DNA from: Devosia submarina
Lineage (GTDB): Bacteria > Pseudomonadota > Alphaproteobacteria > Rhizobiales > Devosiaceae
NCBI RefSeq assembly: GCF_003056345.1
Contig: NZ_PYWB01000001.1
Coordinates: 1-64,000, forward strand
DNA: 64,000 nucleotides
Direction: 5' to 3'
The translations under genes and the position numbers were made by a program. The stretch's first letter is position 1. Each line of letters begins with the position of its first letter. A model generated the notes under the pieces. That model had not been told where the DNA came from, ran no database searches, and saw only the letters and a list, made by a program, of their open reading frames with translations. Shown here piece after piece: positions 8,160 through 18,195 of this stretch.

Positions 8160-10523
8160 GTGTACGACGCAGCACTTGCGCATGGCTCGGCATCGGCCAT
8201 TTCAGGCTGGGAAGCTCAGATGGTTCGCCCGCTGGCGGATCAAGGGGTCGGCACGCCGGCGAGCTTCTTGCGCAAGCGGTTCTCCCTTGATGATGTGGGC
8301 GGTGAGGAGGCGCTGCGCGTTTCCGCGCTGGGCCTTTATCTTTGCTTCATCAATGGCAAACGCGTCGGCAATGACCTTCTGACGCCGGGCTGGACCAGCT
8401 ATGACAAGCGACTGAGTTTCCAGACCTATAGGGTCGCGGACCTGCTGGTGGCCGGCGAGAACGTTATCGAGATTTGGCTGGCGGATGGCTGGTATCGATC
8501 GCAACTGATGTGGGGCAAGTTCCCCATCGTCAATACTTATGGCGACCAGATCGCGGCCATTGCCGAACTGCGCGGCCAAGGCGCGGTGATCGTTGCGACG
8601 GATGCGAGCTGGGAAAGCGGCGAGCTGCCGGTGCGCAAGTCCGGTATTTATTTCGGCGAGATCTTTGATGCGCGCGTGGCGGCGGAGGCAACGAGCGGCA
8701 GCGCCGTGATGGAGTTTGATCTCGGGCGGCTCGTTGCTGCCGAAGCAGCGGCGGTGCGCGAGCTCGATGCTTTGCAGCCGCTCAAGCAGTGGACAGATGC
8801 CGAGGGCCGGACCGTTTATGATTTCGCACAGAATGTGGGGGGCTATGTTGCGTTTACGGTCCGGGGCGAGGCCGGCGCTCGGGTGATTGTCGAGCATGCC
8901 GAAATTCTCGACAAAGCGGGCAATTTCTACAACGTCAATTATCGCACTGCAGAAGCGCGGGTTGAATATACGCTTTCGGGGCAGGGCGAGGAGGGCTATC
9001 GCCCCCACTTCACGTTCCACGGCTTCCGCTATGCGCGCGTGACCATCGAAGGCCAAGCGGAAATCACCAGCATTGTTTCGGTGCCGATCAGCTCCGTGAC
9101 CGAACTCAAGGCCGGGTTCACATCTGGCAACAAGCTGGTGGACCGGTTGTTCCTCAACACTGTTTGGTCGCAGCGTGGCAATTTCATTGATGTGCCGACC
9201 GATTGTCCGCAGCGCGACGAGCGTTTGGGTTGGACCGGTGACGCGCAGGTTTTTGCTGGCACGGCCATGTATCTGGCCGAAGCGCAGGATTTCTTCCGCA
9301 AGTGGATGCGCGATTTGATGGCGGACCAGCGTGAGGATGGCGCCGTGCCTCATGTGGTGCCGGACCCCACGCGTTTGCAGCCCGAGTATTATCCGGGCTT
9401 TTATGGCTCCACCGGCTGGGGCGATGCCGTATGGGTCGTGCCCTGGCAGATGTATCTCCATTATGGCGATGCCGAATTCCTCCGCGAAGCGCTGCCAAAC
9501 ATGGTGCGCTGGGTGGATTTCGTGTGGTCGATCAGCGATGGCCCGGTGGTGCAGCCGCCGCGCGAATGGGGCGCCCGCGGCTTTTCCTTTGGCGACTGGC
9601 TGCAGCCCAGCGGGCCTAGCGCCAAGCCGTTGCCGACTATTAGCGACGAGGCATCAGCGACGATCTATCTTTATATAGCGGCAAGCCATGTGGCGCGGAT
9701 TGCTCGTCTTGTGGGTCAGGCTGAAGAGGCTGAGCGCCTCGAGGCGATGGCAGGCCAGGTGCGCGAGGCGTTCCAGCGTGAGTTCATCACGCCATCGGGT
9801 CGCGTCGGCAGCGATGACCAGACTTCCTATGCGCTTGCCTTCCTTCACGATCTGATCCCTGCTGACCAGCAGGATGCGGCCAAAAGATATTTCAAGAATG
9901 CCATTGCGCGCAGCGACGGGCGCATTGGCACTGGTTTCATCGGTACCCCGGCGCTGTTGCCCGCGCTTGTCAAGATCGGCGAATGGGCGCTGGTGGCCGA
10001 TGTATTCCTCCAGGAGGAGGTACCCGGGTGGCTCTATCAGGTGAAAATGGGCGCCACCACGATCTGGGAGCGCTGGGACGCGATCCAGGCGGATGGCTCC
10101 ATCTATAATCCGCAAATGAACTCCTACAATCACTATGCCTATGGCGCAGTGTGCCAGTGGCTGCTGGAAGGGGTTGCAGGATTTAGGCCTGATCCGGAAG
10201 CGCCGGGGTTCGAGCACATCATTTTCGAGCCCACTGTGCTGGATGGCCTGTCGCCTGTGCAGGCGCACCACGAAAGCCCAAAGGGCGTGATCCGCGCAAG
10301 TTGGAGCGTGGAGGGGGATCAGGTGCGCTACGAAATCGAGGTGCCTGAAGGCACACGCGGCACGCTTCGGCTCGCGCCGGTCTATCGCAATGCCAAGCTG
10401 GGCGGCTCTGCTGTTGCCGATGGGGCATCGCTCACGCCGGGCAAGCACAGCATCAGCTTCACCTATGAGCCAACCAGGCGCCAAGTTCGGATCAAGCCGC
10501 ACGTCAATGCCAATACGCCATAA
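8160..10523 (+). CDS. Alpha-L-rhamnosidase, glycoside hydrolase family 78
   Basis: 787 residues from a GTG start with GAGGGAGG upstream. Order of parts: N-terminal beta domain (about 30-180, with DGWYRSQLMWG), a second beta domain (to about 310), the (alpha/alpha)6 catalytic barrel (about 320-670) and a C-terminal beta domain. The GH78 hallmark DCPQRDERLGWTGD lies near residue 348 and the proposed catalytic base is in GATTIWERWDA near residue 638. There is no signal peptide, so it should act in the cytoplasm on imported rhamnosides, releasing L-rhamnose. It heads an operon with a CUT1 importer. No rhamnose catabolic genes are visible in the window. Confidence 0.93.
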   Translation: MYDAALAHGSASAISGWEAQMVRPLADQGVGTPASFLRKRFSLDDVGGEEALRVSALGLYLCFINGKRVGNDLLTPGWTSYDKRLSFQTYRVADLLVAGENVIEIWLADGWYRSQLMWGKFPIVNTYGDQIAAIAELRGQGAVIVATDASWESGELPVRKSGIYFGEIFDARVAAEATSGSAVMEFDLGRLVAAEAAAVRELDALQPLKQWTDAEGRTVYDFAQNVGGYVAFTVRGEAGARVIVEHAEILDKAGNFYNVNYRTAEARVEYTLSGQGEEGYRPHFTFHGFRYARVTIEGQAEITSIVSVPISSVTELKAGFTSGNKLVDRLFLNTVWSQRGNFIDVPTDCPQRDERLGWTGDAQVFAGTAMYLAEAQDFFRKWMRDLMADQREDGAVPHVVPDPTRLQPEYYPGFYGSTGWGDAVWVVPWQMYLHYGDAEFLREALPNMVRWVDFVWSISDGPVVQPPREWGARGFSFGDWLQPSGPSAKPLPTISDEASATIYLYIAASHVARIARLVGQAEEAERLEAMAGQVREAFQREFITPSGRVGSDDQTSYALAFLHDLIPADQQDAAKRYFKNAIARSDGRIGTGFIGTPALLPALVKIGEWALVADVFLQEEVPGWLYQVKMGATTIWERWDAIQADGSIYNPQMNSYNHYAYGAVCQWLLEGVAGFRPDPEAPGFEHIIFEPTVLDGLSPVQAHHESPKGVIRASWSVEGDQVRYEIEVPEGTRGTLRLAPVYRNAKLGGSAVADGASLTPGKHSISFTYEPTRRQVRIKPHVNANTP

Positions 10524-10583
10524 GGCCGCGAGGAAGTCAGTTTCAACAATGGTCCGCAAGGCGGGCCGCAAGGGAGGTAGACA

Positions 10584-11873
10584 ATGACCAAAACAAGGAT
10601 TTCGGCCCTCTTGGGGGCCAGCGTGCTCGGCATGCTGCTAACGGCCAATGCCGTTCAGGCACAGCAATCGGGCAATCTGCAGTTCCTGATCGACAACGGC
10701 CCACAATCGGTTGCCGTGGCCGAGGCGTGGGTTGCGGCTTACACCGAGCAAAACCCCGATGTGACCATCGACATCGAGGTGCGTCCGGGTGGCGGCGAGG
10801 GCGACAACATCGTCAAGACGCGCCTTGCCACCGGCGCCATGGCCGATGTGTTTTTCTACAATTCCGGTTCGCTGTTCCAGGCGATCAACCCCGTGCAGAA
10901 CCTCCTTCCTGTTACCAACGAGCCCTGGCAGGCCGGTATCCAGGAAAGCTTCAAATCGGTGGTGAGCGCAGGCGGGGAAGTCTATGGCACGCCCTTCGCC
11001 CCCGCCATGGGCGGCGGCATTTTCTACAACAAGCCCATCTATGAAGAGCTTGGCCTCCAAGTTCCCAAGAGCTGGGACGAGTTCATGGCCAACAATGAAA
11101 AGATCAAGGCCGCCGGCAAGGTCGCCGTGATCCAGACCTATGGCGAAACCTGGACCTCGCAGCTGTTCGTTCTGGCAGACTTCTTCAACGTCCTTGCCGC
11201 CGAGCCGGACTTTGCCGAACGCTTCACCGCCAACCAGGCCAAGTTCGCGACTTCCCCGGCAGCTCTGCGCGGCTTTGAAAAGCTGCAGGAAGTTTATGAA
11301 GGCGGCTATCTCAATGCCGATTTCGGCGCCGCGACCTATCCCGATGGTTTGCGCATGGTGGCGACCGGTGAGGGCGCACACTATCCGATGCTGACCTTCG
11401 GCGTCGGCGCTATTGCCGAAACCGTGCCGGACAATTTGCAGGATGTGGGGTTCTTCGCCCAGCCGGGCGACAGCGCGGACAGCAATGGCCTGACCACCTG
11501 GATGCCGGACTCCATCTACATCGCCAAGACCACGCAGAACCCCGAACTCGCTAAAGATTTCGTGGGCTTTATCGGCTCGCCCGAAGGTTGCGACATCCGC
11601 AATGAAGCCGTAGGCGCCACGGGTCCCTACATGATCGAAGGTTGCGAACTGCCCGAAGACGTGCCGCCGGCTGTCGCCGACATGCTGCCCTATTTTCAGG
11701 AAGGCGGCCAGAACGCCCCGGCGCTCGAGTTCTTGTCTCCGGTCAAGGGCCCCGCTCTCGAGCAAATCACGGTTGAAGTCGGCTCTGGCATTCGCCCGGC
11801 TGCCGAAGGCGCTGCGCTCTATGATGAGGACGTGCGCAAGCAGGCCCAGCAGCTCGGGCTTGAAGGCTGGTAA
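10584..11873 (+). CDS. CUT1-type ABC importer, extracellular solute-binding protein
   Basis: 429 residues with a signal peptide (cut near VQA-QQS) and the family 1 solute-binding fold: QNPDVTIDIEVRPGGGEGDN, TRLATGAMADVFFYNSGS, PKSWDEFMANNEKIKAAGK. It belongs to importers of di- and oligosaccharides. It lies 60 bases after the rhamnosidase gene, so the cargo is probably a rhamnose-containing saccharide (inference). GGGAGGT precedes the ATG. A strong hairpin follows the gene. Confidence 0.9.
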   Translation: MTKTRISALLGASVLGMLLTANAVQAQQSGNLQFLIDNGPQSVAVAEAWVAAYTEQNPDVTIDIEVRPGGGEGDNIVKTRLATGAMADVFFYNSGSLFQAINPVQNLLPVTNEPWQAGIQESFKSVVSAGGEVYGTPFAPAMGGGIFYNKPIYEELGLQVPKSWDEFMANNEKIKAAGKVAVIQTYGETWTSQLFVLADFFNVLAAEPDFAERFTANQAKFATSPAALRGFEKLQEVYEGGYLNADFGAATYPDGLRMVATGEGAHYPMLTFGVGAIAETVPDNLQDVGFFAQPGDSADSNGLTTWMPDSIYIAKTTQNPELAKDFVGFIGSPEGCDIRNEAVGATGPYMIEGCELPEDVPPAVADMLPYFQEGGQNAPALEFLSPVKGPALEQITVEVGSGIRPAAEGAALYDEDVRKQAQQLGLEGW

Positions 11874-11884
11874 GCTGATGTGAG

Positions 11885-11921
11885 TGGCGGCTCGGGCTGG
11901 ATCATCCATCCCGAGCCGCCA
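11885..11921 (+). terminator. Intercistronic hairpin between binding-protein and permease genes
   Basis: TGGCGGCTCGGG / CCCGAGCCGCCA, a perfect 12-base-pair stem with a 13-base loop and no T run after it. Such hairpins after binding-protein genes usually protect the upstream mRNA or attenuate read-through so that binding protein exceeds permease. The same arrangement recurs at 23251-23283. Confidence 0.7.
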
Positions 11922-11945
11922 CACTTTGGTCGAGGGGTCGAACCG

Positions 11946-12860
11946 ATGGCTGTTTCCAGCATGGGAAATGTTGCAGGCGCGCCAAGCCAGCGCGCTCAAG
12001 CGCAAAAACGGTCGCCCTATCCGGGCTGGTTCTACCTGCCTGCGGCCATCATCTATGCGGTGCTGTTTCTGGCACCAACCTTTGCCTCCCTTTATTTCAG
12101 CCTGACACGCTGGACGCTGTTCGACAGCGTCTTTATCGGCTTCGACAATTTCGCGCAGTTCTTCCGCGAGCCCTTCCTCGTCAAGGGTCTCGTCAACACG
12201 CTGATTTATGCGGTGGTGACATCGGGGCTGAAGGTCGTGATCGGCATGGCGCTGGCCATCATGCTCACCAGCCAGATCGTCGCTCGCGGTTATCTGCGCT
12301 CGGTCATCTTTTTCCCCGTCCTGGTGTCGACCGTCGGCGTGGGCATCACCTTCACGGTGCTGATGCACCCGACGCAAGGCATGATCAACGAAACGCTGGC
12401 GCTGTTCGGCATTGCCGGGCCGGGCTGGCTAGTGGATCCAAGGCTCGCGCTGTTTTCGGTTGCGCTGGTCGATGTGTGGAAGGGCGTGGGGCTGGCGACT
12501 GTCATCTATATCGCTGGTGTTGTGGCAATTCCCAAGGACTACTACGAGGCCGCGCGGATCGATGGCGCGACCAAATGGCAGAACTTCCGCTACGTGACGC
12601 TCCCGTTGATGCGGCCGGCGACCGCGACGGTGATCACTCTCTCCTTTATTGGGGGCCTGAGGACCTTTGATTTGATCTGGGCTATGACTAAGGGCGGGCC
12701 GGGCTTTGCTTCCGATACAATCGCTTCGGTGATCTACAAGCAGTACCAGGCGGGCTTTTATGGCCTATCGACGGCCGGCAACGTGGTGCTGTTCGTGCTG
12801 ATCGCCGTGTTGGTTGTGCCGCTCACCATGCTTCTCAACCGCAAGCAGGGCCACGAATGA
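11946..12860 (+). CDS. CUT1 ABC importer permease, MalF/UgpA type
   Basis: 304 residues from ATG 11946; an earlier in-frame GTG at 11880 would place translation through the hairpin and is rejected. Six membrane segments are visible, and the coupling loop near residue 200 reads YYEAARIDGATKWQNFRYVT LP (EAA motif). It forms the heterodimeric channel with the next gene product, whose ATG overlaps its stop (ATGA). Confidence 0.9.
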   Translation: MAVSSMGNVAGAPSQRAQAQKRSPYPGWFYLPAAIIYAVLFLAPTFASLYFSLTRWTLFDSVFIGFDNFAQFFREPFLVKGLVNTLIYAVVTSGLKVVIGMALAIMLTSQIVARGYLRSVIFFPVLVSTVGVGITFTVLMHPTQGMINETLALFGIAGPGWLVDPRLALFSVALVDVWKGVGLATVIYIAGVVAIPKDYYEAARIDGATKWQNFRYVTLPLMRPATATVITLSFIGGLRTFDLIWAMTKGGPGFASDTIASVIYKQYQAGFYGLSTAGNVVLFVLIAVLVVPLTMLLNRKQGHE

Positions 12861-13684
12861 AACAGCGGGCATCCCTTCTTGGCGGCGTGGCCGCCATTGT
12901 CGCGACCTTTGTGGTCTTCGTAATACCGTTCCTGTTCATCATCCTGATGGCGTTCAAGGACCGGCAGCAATCGGCGCTGCGGGATTTCTCCTGGCCGACG
13001 GGCTTTCACCTCTGGGACAATGTCTTTGAGGTGGTGAAAACTCGCAACTGGATGATGATCACGGCCTTCATCAATTCCAGCATCATCACCGTGGCGAGTG
13101 TTAGCCTACTTGTGGTTTTCGCGGCCATGGTCGGCTTCATCCTGGCGCGGCGCAAGACGCGCTGGAATCCGCTTATCGAGTTCCTGATCCTGGCTGGGCT
13201 CATGGTGCCGCCAGCGGTGGTGCCCACGATTTGGGTGCTGCAGGGACTCAAGCTATTTGGCACGCTGCACGGCATGATCCTGATCGAAGTTGCGTATAAT
13301 CTGCCGTTCTCGATCATCCTTTATCGGGCTTTCATCGCCACTATTCCCAAGGACATGGATGAGGCCGCGATCATTGATGGCGCGCGCCCGCTCGATGTGT
13401 TCTTCAGGATTATCCTCCCCATGCTCTGGCCGGTGACGGTGACCAACATCGTGGTGCAGTCAGTTGGCATCTTCAACGATTTCACCAACCCCCTCTATTA
13501 TCTGCCGGGCAATGCCAATGCGACGGTGCAGCTGACGCTGTTCAACTTCCAGTCGCAGTTCAGCACGGCCTACAATCTGCTTTTCACCAATATCCTGCTG
13601 ATTACCATCCCGCCGCTGATCGTCTTCCTGTTCTTCAACCGGCAGATCGTGGCGGGCATGACTGCAGGTGCCGTCAAGGGATAG
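12857..13684 (+). CDS. CUT1 ABC importer permease, MalG/UgpE type
   Basis: 275 residues, six membrane segments, EAA coupling motif [20 protein letters not shown] near residue 170. Start overlaps the previous stop by four bases. It is the second half of the channel for the saccharide bound by the protein encoded at 10584-11873. Confidence 0.9.
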   Translation: MKQRASLLGGVAAIVATFVVFVIPFLFIILMAFKDRQQSALRDFSWPTGFHLWDNVFEVVKTRNWMMITAFINSSIITVASVSLLVVFAAMVGFILARRKTRWNPLIEFLILAGLMVPPAVVPTIWVLQGLKLFGTLHGMILIEVAYNLPFSIILYRAFIATIPKDMDEAAIIDGARPLDVFFRIILPMLWPVTVTNIVVQSVGIFNDFTNPLYYLPGNANATVQLTLFNFQSQFSTAYNLLFTNILLITIPPLIVFLFFNRQIVAGMTAGAVKG

Positions 13685-13688
13685 GGAC

Positions 13689-14762
<1,074 letters not shown>

Positions 14763-14771
14763 CTCTTGGTG

Positions 14772-14808
14772 CAATCGGGACGCCAGCAAGAGCCGGCGTC
14801 CCGCATTG
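14772..14808. terminator. Strong bidirectional terminator between converging operons
   Basis: CGGGACGCC (14776-14784) pairs perfectly with GGCGTCCCG (14795-14803), and flanking CAAT/ATTG extends the stem after one bulged base. It sits between the CUT1 ATPase gene (+) and the nucleoside-hydrolase-like gene (-). Confidence 0.75.
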
Positions 14809-14810
14809 GC

Positions 14811-15716
14811 TCAGCCGAAATTGGCGAGTTCCTGCACACCGCGATTGAAGCGGGCGAGCTTGGCATAGAAGTCCTCAAGAATATAGCGCACATCGATCGT
14901 GTCATAGACCTTGATCGGGCGATTTTGCCCATTGTGGATGTAGTGCATCTGTGGCGAGAACTCGGGCGCCGGACGCCATTCCGAAACGCCACCCATTGGG
15001 TTGAGGATAACCGAAAGGGCTGGCGTATCACCCAATGAGCGATGCTCGATGGGGCCCTGGTGGACGCGCAGATTCCACTCGATCAGCTGGTCAACAAGGT
15101 ATTTGCCAATCGGGCCCTTGTCTTCGCAGCGCTCCTGCAGCTCGGCATAGCTCACCGCCATCATGCGATAAACGGTTGAAGGAATCTGCCAGACTTGGAT
15201 CTTGGAGCGCATCACCACATTGGCCGCGGCAATGTCGTTCATGAGGTTGAATTCGCGGCCACCTGATGGCCAAACACCGCCGCCGATCCAGACGCAGATC
15301 ACATCGCGCTCGTTAAGGCGCGGCTCCAGAAGGAGGGCCGAAGCCATGTCGGTCAGAGGACCTAGGAAGGCGACATAGAGCGGGCGATCATCATCGCTCA
15401 TGGCCTGGTCGATAATGAGCTGGGCGCCGGGTGAAGGGACTGGCGTGTCCTCGTCAGGCAACGCCTTAGCCGCGCCGTTGGCGACGGGGATTTTGCCCGA
15501 AAGGTTCATGAGATCGAGGAGGTGATCGATCTCCGCGCGACTGTCTTCCATGGACGTCATCGAGCGGTGAGCGCCAAAATGGGCCGCGATGATGCCATGG
15601 AAATCGAAGGTGGGTGTCAGGAGGGCATGAACGATTGTGAACTGATCGTCCGCTTCGTTCTTGGCGTCAGTATTGAGAATAAGACGCGCGCGCTTCTCAC
15701 GAGGCAAATTGGTCAT
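14811..15716 (-). CDS. Nucleoside-hydrolase-like protein, last gene of the apiose-type operon
   Basis: 301 residues. The start LILNTDAKNEADDQFTIVHA corresponds to the D-x-D-x-x-x-D-D calcium-binding cluster of inosine/uridine hydrolases, with an insertion; FNLMNDIAAANVV corresponds to the later pocket (FN-x-x-x-D). These enzymes hydrolyse N-glycosidic bonds of beta-ribofuranosides. The ATG overlaps the isomerase stop (ATGA), so it is firmly part of that operon. No purine or pyrimidine genes are near, so the substrate is likely unusual; an intracellular furanoside (for example apiofuranoside) is a speculation from context. Confidence 0.75.
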   Translation of the reverse strand: MTNLPREKRARLILNTDAKNEADDQFTIVHALLTPTFDFHGIIAAHFGAHRSMTSMEDSRAEIDHLLDLMNLSGKIPVANGAAKALPDEDTPVPSPGAQLIIDQAMSDDDRPLYVAFLGPLTDMASALLLEPRLNERDVICVWIGGGVWPSGGREFNLMNDIAAANVVMRSKIQVWQIPSTVYRMMAVSYAELQERCEDKGPIGKYLVDQLIEWNLRVHQGPIEHRSLGDTPALSVILNPMGGVSEWRPAPEFSPQMHYIHNGQNRPIKVYDTIDVRYILEDFYAKLARFNRGVQELANFG

Positions 15717-16705
15717 GGCTGGTCTCCCATGGCGCCGAAGAGGGCTTTCTGTGCAATTTTAAGGGCGCCAATGGCGTCATGCCGGCCTTGAGCTTCCTCA
15801 AGCGCCGCTATGTCGAGGCGGTCGAGACCTTTGGCAGCAGCCTTGAGGAAGTCGATGGCGTGGGTGGCCGTCGCGACGCTGTCCTCGCGGAACGGAAACT
15901 GGTCGAGCTGCCAGACGCCTTCCCATTTGTTTTTCTTAAGGACATAGAAAAACTCGAAAAGTTCAATCGGGTGAAGGCTGCCGGCGACGAGGTCATCGTC
16001 CCAGGAGCGGTAATTGTCATTGACGTCCATGCCGAAGAGCCGGCCGTGGTCGATGGCGAGCTGGGCCGAGTCCGCCGCGGACTCGCCGCCCATGATGGCG
16101 TGGCCGAAATCGAGGAGAATGCCGATGTTGGGCAGGCCAATCTTTTCGATGCCGAGAATGGTACGGGCGACCGAACCGAAGCTCATGCGCACGCGTGGTT
16201 CGCGCGGCTTGTATTCGATGACGAATTTAAGGTCGGGGTTTTCCGAGGCGAGCTGGCCGACGCCATCCAGCGAGCGCTGCCACTGGGTGGAGTAGTCGAC
16301 CTGGAAGGGATAGTCCCAGCCATCCTGCCCGGGCCAGAGTTTTACGTAGTCAGCCTTGTGGAAGCGCACGACGTCGCAGGCGGCCGTGATGAGTTCATGC
16401 GCCTTGCGGCGAATACCAGCGTCAGGATTGGTGAAGGCGCCCTTGACGAAGTCGCGGGTGTAGATTTCGGGCGTGATGCCGATGACGCCCAGATTGTTGC
16501 GCTCGAGCGCTTCCTTGATCTGCGCGTCGGAATATTCGCCGCCGAAGTAGGGCCAGTTAAGGTCCACAACGCTGAGATCCTTGACCTGACCGGCAAGGTC
16601 GATCGCTTCGATGATGTTGCGCGGAATGCCGTAGCCATCGGTCGCATAGCGGTCGAGATAGGTGGCAAAATGCCAGATGCCAGCGCCGAAGCGTGGGGTG
16701 GTCAT
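15713..16705 (-). CDS. TIM-barrel sugar isomerase; candidate D-apiose isomerase (apsI-like)
   Basis: 330 residues from ATG 16705, which overlaps the kinase stop (ATGA). The fold is xylose-isomerase-like: FVIEYKPREPRVRMS carries the first metal Glu, NIGILLDFGHAIMGG the Asp/His pair, FGMDVNDNY and WQLDQFPFRED later ligands. It sits between an FGGY kinase and a nucleoside-hydrolase-like gene and downstream of a split transketolase. In the known transketolase route for D-apiose, an isomerase makes D-apulose, a kinase makes apulose 4-phosphate and a two-part transketolase cleaves it. The isomerase assignment is solid; apiose as substrate is inferred from neighbours. L-rhamnose or another pentose is an alternative. 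Confidence 0.7.
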   Translation of the reverse strand: MTTPRFGAGIWHFATYLDRYATDGYGIPRNIIEAIDLAGQVKDLSVVDLNWPYFGGEYSDAQIKEALERNNLGVIGITPEIYTRDFVKGAFTNPDAGIRRKAHELITAACDVVRFHKADYVKLWPGQDGWDYPFQVDYSTQWQRSLDGVGQLASENPDLKFVIEYKPREPRVRMSFGSVARTILGIEKIGLPNIGILLDFGHAIMGGESAADSAQLAIDHGRLFGMDVNDNYRSWDDDLVAGSLHPIELFEFFYVLKKNKWEGVWQLDQFPFREDSVATATHAIDFLKAAAKGLDRLDIAALEEAQGRHDAIGALKIAQKALFGAMGDQP

Positions 16706-18195
16706 GGGGTTCCTCCTCTGTTCTGATTGTTTTGTGTCGCCAGAGCTTGCGTTATGGCGGACCGCCAGCGCTGACGATGTCTGGTGCGGCTCGCATCGTT
16801 TATCTGCGGCGTGAAATGCTGGGCGGCGGGAACGGCCGGCATGCTGATGCCGAGAGCCGAAAAGGCCAGGGCTGCGGCGCCAAGGGCGCTCACTTCCGGG
16901 GCGGCAGCAACTGCGACAGGGCGATCGAGAATATCGGCTTCGAACTGCATGATGGTCCCGTTGCGCGAGGCGCCGCCATCGGCGCGTAGCTCGCTCAAGG
17001 CCGAGCCCATGTCGGCTTCCATCGCCGCGTAAACGTCGGCGACCTGAAACGCGATGGCTTCCAGAGCGGCACGCGCGAGGTGTGCCGGCTTGGTGCCGAG
17101 CGTCATGCCCGTGATGGTGCCGCGCGCGTCGGCACGCCAATAGGGAGCGCCAAGGCCTACGAGGGCTGGAACGAAAGCGACGCCATTGCTGTCATCAACG
17201 GTTTCGGCGAGCGCCGAAAGCGCGGCGGCGTCGGCAAGGCCCAGGAGTTCGGCAGTGAAAGCGGCGGTTTGCCCCGAGACGGAGATATTGCCTTCAAGCG
17301 CGTGCTGTACCTGGCCGCCCTGGCTCCAGGCGATGGTGCTTGACAAGCCGTGGGTTGAGCGAACGCGACCGGGTGTCAGCGCCATAAGCGAGGTGCCGGT
17401 GCCATAGGTGGCTTTCACCGTGCCGGGTGTGCGCACGCCGTGGCCGAACAGGGCAGCGTGGGAATCGCCGATCATGGCAAGGATCGGGGTGCCAGCGGGA
17501 AGGGCTGTGGTGCCCTCCGCAGTGATGCCAAAGCAAGCATCGGAGGATCGGACCTCGCCTAGCAGGGTTTGGGGCACGGTAAAGAGCGCGCAGAGATCGG
17601 TATCCCATTGCAGTGTTTGGGTGTTGAACAACTGCGTGCGCGAAGCATTGGAATGATCGGTGGCATGCACCTGCCCGCCAGTTAAGTTCCAAAGGAGCCA
17701 GGAATCAACCGTGCCGGCGCGAAGCTCGCCGGCTTCGGCGCGGGCACGGGCGCCAGGCGTGTTGTCGAGGAGCCAAGCGACCTTGGCGGCGGGAAAGAGC
17801 GGGTCGAGCGCAAGGCCCGTCCTGGCTTCGATTGCGTCGGCACGGCCGGCGGCATGCAGGGCGTCGCACTGGGGAGCGGAGCGGCGGCACTGCCAGATGA
17901 TGACGGGACCGATGGGCTCGCCGGTGGCCGTATCCCAGACAAGGATGGATTCGCGCTGGTTGGAGATGCCGATGCCGGTGATTTCCGCAGCACCAGCTTT
18001 GGACACGACCTCAGCGATCACCTGCTTGACGCCCTGAACCAACGCCGTGGCCGACTGCTCGGCCCAGCCGGCTTGGGGATAGGTGACGATGTTTGGCACA
18101 GAGGCCTGGTGCAGCACGCGGCCGGAGGCATCCACCAGCAGGGCCTTGGTGTTGGTGGTGCCCTGGTCGATGGCCAGGATCAGCTCGCGGCTCAT
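16702..18195 (-). CDS. FGGY-family sugar kinase; candidate D-apulose kinase (apsK-like)
   Basis: 497 residues, full FGGY length. The N-terminal phosphate-binding loop AIDQGTTNTKALLVD, the sugar-pocket segment ISNQRESILVWD, YGTGTSLMAL and the C-terminal LRADGGASRNGTIMQF motif are intact. It is close to the glycerol-kinase branch of FGGY, as expected for kinases of small ketoses and polyols. It overlaps both neighbours by four bases. In this operon it should phosphorylate the isomerase product before transketolase cleavage. Kinase identity is strong; the substrate is inferred. Confidence 0.8.
   Translation of the reverse strand: MSRELILAIDQGTTNTKALLVDASGRVLHQASVPNIVTYPQAGWAEQSATALVQGVKQVIAEVVSKAGAAEITGIGISNQRESILVWDTATGEPIGPVIIWQCRRSAPQCDALHAAGRADAIEARTGLALDPLFPAAKVAWLLDNTPGARARAEAGELRAGTVDSWLLWNLTGGQVHATDHSNASRTQLFNTQTLQWDTDLCALFTVPQTLLGEVRSSDACFGITAEGTTALPAGTPILAMIGDSHAALFGHGVRTPGTVKATYGTGTSLMALTPGRVRSTHGLSSTIAWSQGGQVQHALEGNISVSGQTAAFTAELLGLADAAALSALAETVDDSNGVAFVPALVGLGAPYWRADARGTITGMTLGTKPAHLARAALEAIAFQVADVYAAMEADMGSALSELRADGGASRNGTIMQFEADILDRPVAVAAAPEVSALGAAALAFSALGISMPAVPAAQHFTPQINDASRTRHRQRWRSAITQALATQNNQNRGGTP

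Noticed and set aside
8202-9461. Reverse-strand open frame of 419 codons inside the rhamnosidase gene
   Set aside because: The GH78 motifs are unmistakable on the forward strand; the reverse frame has no family resemblance.
10638-12377. Long reverse-strand open frame (579 codons) under the CUT1 binding-protein and permease genes
   Set aside because: It spans two clear genes and the hairpin between them on the other strand and gives a low-complexity His/Arg/Gly-rich product.
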